This document shows, one piece after another, positions 12,794 through 24,226 of a stretch of 64,000 bases of DNA. The stretch spans positions 3,140,134-3,204,133 of the forward strand of contig NC_031473.1 in NCBI RefSeq assembly GCF_000006565.2, read 5' to 3'. Below the pieces are notes generated by a model, which made no database searches, had not been told where the DNA came from, and was given only the letters and a program-made list of their open reading frames with translations. The translations under genes were made by a program, and so were the position numbers. Source of the stretch: Toxoplasma gondii ME49 (taxonomy: Eukaryota; Apicomplexa; Conoidasida; Eucoccidiorida; Sarcocystidae). The first letter of the stretch is position 1, and each line of letters opens with the position of its first letter.

Positions 12794-12832
<39 letters not shown>

Positions 12833-15800
12833 CATATATATGCGAATATGTGTACGCGTATAGAGATAGGCTTTGAAACGTGACTTCCAGTATCACAGCA
12901 CGAGGAAACACTCCAGACACAAGGGCGGGGTTCAGGCCCTGAGAAGCGCAGCAGCGTAAAGTCAAGAAAATGGAAACCGAGACACACGGACACACACACA
13001 TGCATATATACATAGAAATACACATACAGATGCATGCATGTATAAATATATATCTTAAAGACTTTAGTCATATCTTTCTCAATCGCTGCGGATATAGGGG
13101 AAGGCATCTCCAAATGCGCGCAGATGCCCAGGGTGACGGGTGTCTGCGTGTGTTCTTTTGTCTCCGACTGTGCATGTCAGAAAGGATCAACGTAAGTGAA
13201 CAAACGAAGACGGATAAAGATGCCTGCAATGCAAACTGGCACTGCGACGTCGAGAGGACAACTCTTTTCAATGCGTGCGTTTCTGATCCTGTGCACCGCG
13301 GAGAGAACCTTGGAAAGCTGTGAAGCTGGAGACAAGCCGGACGATGCGTTAAGAGACACCGCCACACGTTCCTTTTCTTCTTCTGCGCCTACGTTGAGGA
13401 AGGGCAGGTTTCGGTCGACATGCACATCTTCTGTCGAGGCGTCGAAAGGGAAGATTTCTCTGCGAGATAAAAGTCCTCTCGACATCCACAGAGTCTTTGA
13501 GAGCACGGCAGATGATGCCAGGGCGAACACACGAGGCAACAAGAGAGAAAAACACCGCGACAGAGGACCGCGAAGAGAAGGAGAAGAGACGATGCAATGC
13601 CTCCTGTCTACCGTCGCTGTCTGCCCACTCTCCCCTCTGTGCCTTCTCTCCCCTCTGTGCCTTCTCTCCCGTCTGAAGCACGCAGCCTCTCTGAACCTCT
13701 GGCGACGCAGTACTTTCCAAAAAAATTACACAGAAATCAACACAAAATATGCACATGAATCAGTGCAGGAACGCATACATAAACCAACATATCAATGTAC
13801 AGAGAATACACAGAGAGTCACAAGAAAACGCGGAGGCATCAACGGAAACGACAGCACACACGCAGTCCGACACAAAACAGTCCGACAAGCGCGCAAGAGT
13901 GCCTGCATGCAAGCGTCTTTTCGGACTCTGAATTCGATGAACTGTTCGAACTCTGCGTACCTCAGGACCTGCCAAGAGACCATCTGGAGGAGGAGGAGCC
14001 CACGAAAGCAGCGCTCCTGAACTTCTGGAGGCGTCACTAGCTGTCTCTGTTGTTTCTGCAGAAGATGAAGAAGGCCGCAAGAAATACCTCTGGGTCGCGA
14101 AGATTTACTCGGATCGCTTCCCGCATCCACTGTCGAGACCGACGCGCAGCGCCCATAAAAAACGCAGAGCTTCAGAATCGCGGTCAAAATCCACGCCTGC
14201 GTCGTCGGATCTTCATACGACCTGAAAAAAATGAAGAGAGGCATGCAAGCTGTCCACTAACGCAGAGGTGGGTTGTGAAAACGTCCATAAAAGCATTTCA
14301 AAATAAAAACAAATATACAAAAATATACAAACGATGCGCAGATCAATACGCAGGGAAACAGACATATATATTGACAGATAAACACACAAAAAAATCTAGG
14401 GATAAATACGCACACCAATATACAATACGGACTGGTCTGTAGAAACTAGGCATAACTATTCATAAACAAGAGGTAAATATATTCAGTGTATATCTGGTGT
14501 AATTCTAAAGTGAAGGACGTGTCAGCTCAGCGGAAAAGCAGCAAGAGACTCCCTGCCCCCTGTTCGGTGTGAGCGCCTTCGACTTGTCTGATGGATGCAC
14601 ATGAAAGCGTTGATCTACGAAACGCTACGAGGTCGAGAGGTTTGCGTACACCGTAGACTTCACATTCGGAGCAGTTTATATCCTGCAGCTGCGAGGACAA
14701 ATGGGGACCACGAAGACAAGAAACCGTTTTTACCTTTCGAGGCAGGACGCGAGCAGATCAATGACGGATTCCCCTGCGTGGTAGTAGCAACCGAACTCGC
14801 CGAGGACCCAACTGATGACCTGAACGATTCAGGAAAAGCATGCGAAAAATTCGAGATATTTGTATAAAGTAAACTCCCTCTTCTTCCTTCTCTCCACGTA
14901 GACGTTCTAAGCGCAAACGCTGCCTCTCCCTCTTTGCCCACTGCAGTCGTGCTTGTCCTGTTTCACCGCCACCGTCTCGTACTCCGTTTTTCTCTTCACG
15001 TGCGTTTGCAGAAGCATTTTTCTCTTTCCTCTCCATCTTCTCTTTTTTTCCTTGTCTCCTCGTTTTCGTCGCCTGTGTTCACTTTCTTTGTAGAATTCAT
15101 CCCTCGCTCTCACCTGCATCAAGACGTCGGGGATGACGAGCTTTTTGCGCTCGAGGAGAGCGACCATGTCGTTGACAGCGTACTCGCGAAACGCTTTGTC
15201 AGACTCTTCGTCGTCTGTCGGTCCCTCCGCGACAAGTTGCAGCAGCGAGTACGCCGTCGAGTAGCAGAGGCCTGCCGCCAGGTTCCCAGCTGTCGATCCA
15301 CCCGAGAGGCACCGCCGCGCCCCTGCGTTCCCTCCGGACGCGAGCGGCAGCGAAGGCCCGCTCACCTCCAAGACGCACAAAATCGTCTCCAAAAACCAGC
15401 GCGGATCCGGCGAGTATCTGAACGAGACGCAACAGGAAAGTCGATACTTCGTGGGGGAGGAAAAGAAGAGGTCAGAGACAGACAGAGAGTGGAGAGATAC
15501 GAAGAGAGAAGAGAAAAAGAGAAGAGAGAGAGGGAGACTACGACAGTGGAAGAAGTTGAGGAAGAGGGAGGGACCGAAGGGCAAGGGCAGAGCGGAGAGA
15601 AAAACTGGAGCAGAAGGAGAAAAACGCGAAAGCAGCAGACCTACAGAGAAACGAGAAACTGGCTAAAGCATGTGTGCAGGAAGACAAAAATTCCACGCGT
15701 TTGTGCAAGCGCCAGAGCAAAGAAGCTCTGCAAGTGTGTGTGTGTCTCCACGCCTCCCGTCGCTCACCTCTCGGCGAGCATGATGATCTTTTGAATTAAA

Positions 15801-18800
15801 TTTGCTCGCAGGTGGGCGTCAACGGTGGCCCGCGAGTGTCCTAGAAGTTTTTCAACGACGACAGCTACGTTCACGGGATTTGTGATTTTCACCAGCAAGT
15901 CCAAAGTCTTTCTCTTGAGAGTATCGTCGCTGTCTTCGAGGCAATCGACGACGACGAGCTGATGCTGCGTCGCGTACGCCGGCGATACCTGCAAGCCAGA
16001 GAGCAAGTGGACACAAGCGATCTCGAGGCCTGGACCTCTCACGAGGCCCTCCGGTCTCCTTTGCTTCTAAAGTGGAGACGGAACAGAGAGAAACGGCTCG
16101 AATGACCGGCGAAGAAGAAGTCGCGAGAAGGCAGAGACACGCGCAACGCGGCAGCAACCACATCTCCCATCGGATCTGCCCTGTAGAGAGAGAGAGAAGA
16201 AATTAAGGGGGGAAGAGAACACGGAACGAGAGCAGAGAGGAAGAAGTCGAAAGAGAGAAACAGAGAGGGGCGACAGAAACAGAGAAATGGAGAAGAAACG
16301 GAAACGAAGAAGTGCAAATGGGAGACAAAAGAGAGATGAAACACTATCAGAGAGAAGGAACGAGAATAGGCAGAAAGGGAGAAGAAAGAAAGAGACCAAG
16401 AGAGGAGAGAGGCAGCAAACGAGAGAACCCAGAGAAGGCGAAAAAAAAGAAAGACAGAGAAGAACTCGCACGACAGCGTTTGTTTGAAAGACATGAACTC
16501 AAGACTCAATTGCAATCTGACGAATCTCTCTCTGTTCCCCATCTCGTTTCTCTTCCAAATCACATTTTCCTTCACAATTTTCCCTGTGTTGCGCGCCTAA
16601 TACAGCACCGGTCTGCAGCAGAAAGTGAAGAAAGCGGAACGGGTCGGATGTACAGTTTTCTCTTTGTATGCACATCTCCTTGGACGTCGTAGCCGTTCGC
16701 ACTTGGTTGTGTGAGTTGTATCTCATGATTGAAGCGTTGTCCAGGATCCAGATTACTATGCTTCTGGATATCACGAGGAACCTGGGGGTCTCTCAACTGG
16801 AGTCCGACTCAGGATTGCAGGCCGTAAGATGTCTCGCGAATTCGACCTGAGCTGTCCACTGGCTTCTGTCGCTTTCGCGAACAAGCGGACCAATGGTTTC
16901 AGGTGTAAAGTCCCTCACTGCGCTTCACACAGCTGGCTACACCTGCCAGATCTCGGCGTTCTCCCTTCATTCGCGTTTGCGGAGAAACGTCACTCAGAGC
17001 ATCGTGATTCCACTCACTTGCACAACTGCGGCGAGACCCGTGACACCGACGTAGCGCAAGTTGTTGTTTTCTGCAGAGATGAATCGACTGATGCTGCAGC
17101 CGGCAATGTCCAGAAGTTTGGGATACGGATAAAGGGCCGCGATGGTCCTGACACATTCGTAAATTACCGCGTACGCCACATTCACTCCCGCGGCATCAGC
17201 ACGACGCATGACTTCCTGCAGAAGTTCGTAGACTTCCTCAGAAGCTCTCTGGTCGCCGGCAGCCAGCGTTGACAGGAGAGACAGAATCTTGATCTGAGAA
17301 GGCAGCGACAAACGGAGACAGGGGGACAGGTGTGACAGAGGGAGAAGGAAGGATGCACCCGGGCAAGATGCGGTCGTTTCAGTCTTCTCCGGTTTCTCTG
17401 GATCTTCTTTTCTTCTCCACACACTCTTTCTCTGCTCGACTGCTCTGTTCTTCGTTCTTCGCATCTGCGTCTCTTGCCCTCTTTCGCCTGCTCGGACTCT
17501 CCGCTGCCTCTTTACTTTCTCTGCAGTTCGGTTCGTCTACCTGAATCCACGGGGCGGGGACTCTGTGGTACTCGTAGTCTTTGGGGAGTTTCCGGTCGAT
17601 GATTTGCTTCAAGATGGATACGAGGGAGGAGACGAGGTCTCTCCAAGCCGCCACATTCTTCGCCGCCAGTCGGTGAATGACATGCAGAGAGACAGCCATG
17701 ACAGACGGATCTGAGTCGCACAAGGCGCGACGCATCTTCTCGCGCAAACCTTCCATGACTTCGGACTCGAAGTCCTCGTCGACCGAAGACGCGCGAGATC
17801 CCTTCTGTTGCGCCAGCTTCGCTCGCCTTTCTTGCTCTCTTTCTTTCAAATCCAGAACCTTGTGAACAGCCATCACCGCCTTCCTCCTCACGGCTGCATG
17901 CGAGTGCTGCAGTAGCGAGGAGAGCGAAGGCAACAGTGCGGGAAGCATCTCGGGTGTTAGCAGACGCGCCACGCAGTGCAGCGCAGACTGAACGTTCAAA
18001 ATGTTCGGCGAAGCCAAGTCCTGGAAGGAAAGGAATAAAAAAACACAACAGACGCAACGCATGCGGCAGCTGCGAGAGAGTCACGCGAAAAAGAAAGTTT
18101 CGAGCTGACCGTGGAGAGCGAGAAGAGGCACCTTGTGGCAAGCAGACACAGTCGACGTCGGACACAAAGGCGAGGACAACGGTGGTGGAAAAAAGAAGAG
18201 GAATCCATGATGGATGGGGGCGTGGATCGAACAACTGCAAACAGCGGAAGAAAGGTGCAGGACAAACAGAGAGTGTGGGCGCGAAGAAATGTGTACCTTT
18301 TGGATCGTGTTGATGAGGAGAAGCATCAGTTCATTGTCCTCGCTAAGAAAGAGATTGCACGCCAAGTAGCCTGCAAGATCAATGGAAAGCGAGACGCCGA
18401 AAACGCAGGCAGAACAAAATGTCTCGAACCCTGTTGCCTCAACAAGCTCCGATTTTAGGAACGCCGTACACTGGACACAACGCCCTTGAATTTAGTAGAT
18501 TTATCGATACGACAGAAAGAGGTCACGAGTGTCGAACGAAGTGAGTTTCCGAGTGAAGTTCCGCTTTAGCGTGGGCGCATGGACCAGACGATCGCCGAGA
18601 AAAAACAGATGCTTTTTGCGCCAAGGTGTCACCCATCGCTTCCCTCGTCAGTGAGTAACAGAAGACACCGAGGAATCCTCTCGTAGACCGAGGTCTTCTC
18701 GCCTTGCCGTCTCTATCTTGCTGTTGAACAGTCGCTTTTTCCCTGCCCCGGGACTTCGCACACATTTTTTCTACAGAAACTGGAAAGGACACAAGCAAGT

Positions 18801-20464
18801 GAAGCGCGCATCTGTAGTCAGCGTTTCTTCCCTCAGTTGATTCACGGAGACAGTGGCACTTGCTAGAGAGGTGGAACGGACGCAGGAAGCTCTTGCACAG
18901 ATTACCCGGAGCAAACAAGAGTCAAAACAGAAGAATGAAAGGGTTCCTGACAGCAACCTCAGCCAGCATCGGCCGGCGCCACACACACTGCGACGACTGC
19001 AGCTTCGAGTAAAACATGACCGCCACCGCCCTTTTCTTCCGCGTCCTGAAGACTCCAGAATTCGGAGAGGATGTGAACAACAGGCGCGGCGAACTTACAG
19101 CGTCGGTTGTCACCTCACTCACTGGCAGTGCATGCACAACAGATGTAAAACAATCTCAGTGCCACAGGCGACTGAACTCGAAGAAACCAATCAGCCGCTG
19201 TATGCAGTCTGGTAGGGTGAAGTGTTCAGTCACAGCGAGACTTTGGATCAACAAGGAGAGGTGCAGGACGAGCAAGAAGAAAGTTTCTTTACCGAGTCTC
19301 TTGGCTTTTATGTTGTTCGTTTGATTTGTCATCTTCACAGCGTGGAAGTGGGCGAAGGAAGCGTCGTGGCCGAGGAGCTCGACGTACAAACTCCGAATTA
19401 ACAGCTCCTGCATCTTGTGCTGAGCAGAGAAAACAGTGCGTCGAGTCCCAATCAACACTTTGTGCACAGTTTGTGTTGAGGAAAGAGAGAACAGCGTCGC
19501 GCGCGGAAACCGACGAAGCGGGTCTTTAACGGCTTTTCCAGCTTCTGTGTGAGAACCTCACAGACTTCGTCCTTTCACTGCAAGGAACTGTGCTGTCTGT
19601 ACTCCACAGATACTGAGGCGTTATTCAGGACTTTACGTGACATGGTGTCACACCTCATGGAACCGAAATACTTGTGTGCATTTCAAAAGAACTGGAGTTC
19701 TATTCAGGATCCTTGGCAGTATTTCGCCTCTGTTTCCTCGATGCAAGTCCACCATCCCCTCCAAATCGTGCGACTCTTCTACGGAAACGAATTCGTGTTT
19801 CTTCTCCTATGATGGCTTCCCGTCTCTTGGAAGGGCAAACTGAAAAGAAAAGTCCCTGTTGAGAGCCACAGGATTCGATCGCGGCTCGAGAAAGGATGTT
19901 GCCAGTGGAAAGGAGTTCGAGAGGTAGAACTCAGGCCTTCCCTTTTCTTGAGCCGTTCAGCTTACCTGCGAGATATTCGGTTCGTTGAGTTTAACCTTCA
20001 AAGTGGCGATCTCGTTAGCGACTATTCGATCTTCTTCCTGATGCGAGCGCGGTCAGAGAAGCGACAGAACACAGCGAAAGACGCACAGTGCGACGCAGAA
20101 GAGAAAGATGCAGGAAAAGGGCGATACACATGAAACACAGGCGAGGGGAAAGAAGACAACATACAGGCAGGCGGGGCGCGCAACCAGCCACAGGCAGAAA
20201 CAAGAAACGACAGAAAAAGCCAGCGGACAGAGCAGAGAGGAAAGAAAGAAAGGCGCGGAGAAGAGGCAGAAGAGTAAAACAGGAGGAGGAAGAGTAGAAG
20301 GGGATTTGGGGACATGGAAGGCAAGAGTCGCACCACGGGAGCACGAGGACAGAAAAGCGAAGAGGAAAATGAGATAGAGAGTTTACCTGTTTTGACCTGG
20401 CCTCCCCAATGGCCTTGATCAGATGGAAGAACTCCTTGCTGACGTTCGACCCGGCGGCATTCAT
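9507..20464 (-). CDS. AP4E1: AP-4 complex large subunit epsilon
   Basis: Fifteen exons, frame kept throughout (1089 residues): 20464-20387, 20037-19966, 19419-19293, 18370-18297, 18020-17541, 17293-17018, 15988-15768, 15417-15114, 14819-14734, 14221-13961, 13459-13309, 12108-11928, 11623-10929, 10295-10185, 9659-9507. Residues 1-700 are the adaptin trunk of helical HEAT-like repeats: IGEARSKQEED near 20-29, then VPAPWIQ (271-277), the text that separates epsilon from gamma and alpha adaptins. The trunk continues with DQRASEEVYELL, a WVLGEFG block and the segment ASTEDVHVDRNLPFL, all as in epsilon. A Gly/Ser/Ala/Arg-rich hinge (about 711-1000) leads to a C-terminal ear with WASLPGEA and LHVVEVIGDEAIAAA. 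The length is close to the human protein. Role in the family: clathrin-independent cargo sorting at the trans-Golgi. Least sure are the end of exon 11 (a weak GTTCTC donor; an in-phase GTAGGC donor lies upstream) and the join between exons 13 and 14. Confidence 0.93.
12718..12850. repeat. (TA)n arrays in AP-4 epsilon intron
   Basis: Runs of TA at about 12722-12742 and 12796-12831 with TACGTATATACATATGG-type flanks. They lie in the 1.2-kb intron between exons 11 and 12 of the AP-4 epsilon gene. Confidence 0.9.
13625..13670. repeat. 18-bp tandem repeat in AP-4 epsilon intron
   Basis: CCCCTCTGTGCCTTCTCT occurs twice head to tail, with partial copies on either side, in the intron between exons 10 and 11 of the AP-4 epsilon gene. 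Confidence 0.75.
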
Positions 20465-20883
20465 TTTGACAGGTGAAGGCATGCATGAGGAAAGAAGGCT
20501 GATCTTTGTTTCGGCCTCGCAGCCACTAGTTCGTTTCTTCGTCTCTTGCCCCTCTAAAATGAGGCGTCTAAAGCACGCCTGTAAGACGCCCAAATTCGCT
20601 TCTTCTGCTTCAAATTGGAAAGGCCCTTGTACCTCAAATATACCATGTCTCCACAAACAATCATGTAGAGATACGTCCCCTCACATGCAAATCAAGTTGT
20701 ATCTGTGCAGACATATGTACGAACGTAGAGGAAAAAGCCGAGGTAAAGAGAGCAAGAAGACCGCTCGCCTTGCGCCTGCTTCAGCTGTTGCACATTGAAA
20801 CCGCAAAATGTTCCTGCTTCCCCTGCGGCACCTGCTGGTTGGGGGTGAAATTGCCTTCTGGCGCGTCTGCATGCGACGCCTCC

Positions 20884-20897
20884 AGTGTACGTACACT
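20884..20897. promoter_or_regulatory. AGTGTACGTACACT palindrome, upstream of AP-4 epsilon
   Basis: A perfect 14-base inverted repeat about 420 bases upstream of the AP-4 epsilon start codon. The core GTGTACGTACAC recurs in the window. A protein-binding role is inference from the symmetry and repeated occurrence. Confidence 0.4.
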
Positions 20898-22580
20898 CTG
20901 AGACCGCGACCGAAGGCAAGAGTGTTCCCAAGACAAGTCACTGTCGTTTCGGCTCTCTAAGAGGCGGGCTCGCCATGGTGAAGTGCCCCGCTTGTGATGG
21001 AAGCTCGGAGAATGTCCACAGGAAGGCGGGGAATCGATGTTTCCGACGCATGCAGTTTCCCTGCAGCCGAGAGAGTGCAGGGAAGACACAGCGACACAAA
21101 CTTCCTCCTCGTGTCTGACCCGGCGGAGACGTCTTTTGACGAGAGACGAAGAGCAGCAACAACAACCGAGGGGAGGAGCGAGGACGGGAAGCGAAGCGTG
21201 GAACGAAGATGCGAGGAGAGCACGGAGGAGCAGTACAAAGTGAGAGACCGGGAGACGAAAGAAGAGGAGACAAAGATGAGACACACGCAGATGGGAGTCT
21301 TGAGGCGTCGGGAGGCCGTTCGCGGGTTGGAGGCAACCTTGGAAGAAACAAACAACAATTTGATCGTGTTCGCGTTTTTCAAAGAAACATGGCGAAGAAG
21401 AGGAACGCACATTCGACGAAGGAGAGGAAAGGCGCCAGGTTCTGCAAGACATCGAGCTGCTCGATTCTCTGCAAGAGCTATTTCCTCCCCTCACGGATTG
21501 TATTCTGCTGTGAGTCGACACTCAACTACGAGAGGAAGCCAGGGGAGCCGAGTGTCGCAGAGGGCGGGAGCAGGCGCGCGCGACCAGGCTTTCAGAGCCA
21601 CCTAGAAGACAGAGAGACCTCCGAGTCCGTCCGCACAGGCAAAGGGACTGAAGAAAGAGAGAAGCAAAGAAAGGGAATCTTCGGAAGAGACAAGAAGACA
21701 TGCATGTGCGGCTCGCGAAAAACCACAAGAAAAGTGGACAGAGAAACGCGCTGGGTGCGTTTGTACGAAGGAAGTCACGGAACTCCGCCGGCACACGCGC
21801 CTTAGTTCTTCTTCCTTTTCGACAGAGAAAGACACCTGGAGCGCAGCAATGTGGATGGCCTGTGGCTTAAGGCACTCCCGCTGTAGCTCGCGAAAAGAGC
21901 GGAGCCAGATCTTGCAACTTCTTTCGCGTGCATGCGAAGAAACCCGCGCCGGATACTGCTGTCTCTCCACTACATCCGAGACAATCAGCGATGCGTGTCT
22001 TCTGTAGAGCGAGCAAGGGAACTTTTGAGGGGAGAGACTCTTTCCTGGTGCCTCTGAAAAGCGAAGAATGCCTCAAAGCGGAAAACAGAGACGAAAACGG
22101 CGACTCAGTTCCCAGACAGGACGGCGAACATCAAGACAAACCACTTTCCCTAGCCGGCCGCCGCCCGCGAGCCTCACGACCAAGTGCCCAGAGGGTCACT
22201 TCCTTCCTTCCGCAAGAAGACGCGATTGTTGCAGAAGATGGACGGCAAACGCAGACAGAAAAGGAGAGAAAAGTCTTTTCGAAGAAAGCAACTCTAGCTA
22301 AAACGAGAAACGCAGTTTCCTAGCGACACTCCGAGTCCCCCTCTCAGTCTGGGACCGCGTTTAGGTGTGTGTACATACACCCCGAGAAGCGGAAAAGCTG
22401 CTACCGAAGGGGATTTCTCACAGCTTTTTCCGGTCTTCCTGAAACATTTCTCCGAATTTCTCTGAGTTTTCTTGTCTTTTGTGTCGTGACTCCTCGCCTG
22501 AAAGCAGGAAGGGTGTCCCCAACGACGGCTCACGTGGGTCCACGGTGTCCATGAGAAGACGAAGCACGATGATTTTTCGA

Positions 22581-22592
22581 GTGTACGTACAC
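22581..22592. promoter_or_regulatory. GTGTACGTACAC palindrome, intergenic
   Basis: A perfect 12-base palindrome in the spacer upstream of AP-4 epsilon and downstream of the helical-repeat gene. Function unknown. Confidence 0.35.
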
Positions 22593-23933
22593 CGCAGCAG
22601 CGAGGCTCGGCAAGTGGACGTGTACCGATTATTCACCTGTAATAGTCTTCGTTGGCTTCCCAAGTGGATTTTCAGCATTCACTACCACAGCCTAGCGTCA
22701 CCAGTTATCAAAACACGCGGATGTACGAAATCCAGAACTCTGTGGAAACTCTCACCCGTCCAGCAGCGTCGATACGTACAGATGTACACATCTAACTGGA
22801 TACGTCCTCTGCACGTGGATAGGTGCATGCATGCGCAATGAAGGAACGAACCTGCCCTTTTTCCTCAATAGATATGTAACCACGACTGGGAATGGACCTG
22901 TGGAGAGCCTTACCTCATGCTACAATAAATATACAGAGAATTCTCAGGAAACCCAGTAGAGGTCAGAAGGCCTTGCTGTTCCGACATGCGGTGTCTAGAC
23001 ACCTGAACTGTGGGGTGTATGTATACCTGAGTTCCCTGGCTTTAGCAGACAGTGGCCAGGACCTTCGAGACGCGAGTCCGCCGGCTTGTACTTTTTTTCA
23101 GTACTCTCTGTGCATGTGGCAACTCTCTCCACTTTCTTTTCTCCCTATCTGTGAGCCTGAATGTCTGCAACGAGACACTCACTTTGCTTCTTTGGGCTTC
23201 AGTCTAGCTGAAAAACACTTTCCGTCTTCCTGGGCAAATCCTATCTCGCGTGAACCAGCAGAAGCTGCCGTTCTCCATTCGCTGCCCCCATATGCCGTTG
23301 TTTTCTTCGCCACAGTTTCGACTGTACATTCGAGGCTTTTCGCTTCTTCAAAAGACTACATCATCGTTTTAGACAGCCTTCTTGCTTCTCTCTGCAGGTT
23401 GGAACTCCTGCCTTACCCCCGCCCCCAACCTCCCAGCACAGTAACGGCACCCCGTTGAGAGTTAGAGTGTGAAAGAAAAGTGCATGTTTGTCAGGTTTGA
23501 AAGAGACCGAGAAATCGATGGAACAGAGAGACCATCGAAACTGTTGGCTAAGTATTTTCTCGAGAAACAACGAATGAACGCGTACAGAGGCGACCTGAGC
23601 CCTCAGTCACTCAGGCCCCCCTCCCCCTCGGAGCTACTCGGTCCAGAACCGCAGACTTTGTCAAAAAGAGTTTAACCAGCACCGAAACCCCAGTACAGAG
23701 CTGAGTTCGGCTCTCCTGCAAATGTTTAAAAACTCTAAAACACTCTCGGGGCTCCGAAGATACACTCGCCAAAAAGGCAAAGAGCGAGAGAAGGCGATGA
23801 GAAGAGAGACGAAACATTTTTTCTGAAGCTGTAGCAGACACTCTGTTCCCTCTGTTTTGCGCCAGCGTCTTTTCTCTCGAGATGGAAAGTAAGCCTCTAT
23901 TTCTCGTTGAAGCCTCTGTGGGCGTCCCCCGCT

Positions 23934-24192
23934 TCACCCGGCTTTCCTCTCCGACTCCTGGAGCAACTCTCTCCACTTTCTCCCAGCCTCCAAGTACAAC
24001 TCGTGACACCGCAGGGCCTCTTGCATTCTGCACACAACATAAAGAAAAGACAGGGAGTCTGAAGAAGAGGCGTCTGGCACAAGAGAGCGACAAGAGGTGT
24101 TACATTTTGGCAGGAAATCATCAGTGACCACGTTTAAGAGGAGTCACTGGACACATGGATCTACCGTCGAGAAAAATGTCTTCATTTATGCG

Positions 24193-24226
<34 letters not shown>

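Larger units (their letters stand above)
20465..23933. other. Intergenic spacer: AP-4 epsilon promoter and 3' region of the upstream gene
   Basis: Both flanking genes run leftward, so this stretch holds the 3' untranslated region of the gene ending at 23934 and the promoter and leader of AP-4 epsilon. It contains four copies of the palindrome-like element: GTGTACGTACAC near 20885 and 22581, GTGTACATACAC near 22369 and GTGTATGTATAC near 23017. There is also an A/G-rich run at about 20070-20370. A plus-strand frame at 22892-23458 is open for 188 codons but lacks any recognisable domain. Confidence 0.55.

Noticed and set aside
22892..23458. 188-codon plus-strand frame in the spacer upstream of AP-4 epsilon
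   Set aside because: It starts with a plausible ATG but shows no domain or signal peptide, and it reads through a copy of the palindrome-like element. No support beyond openness.
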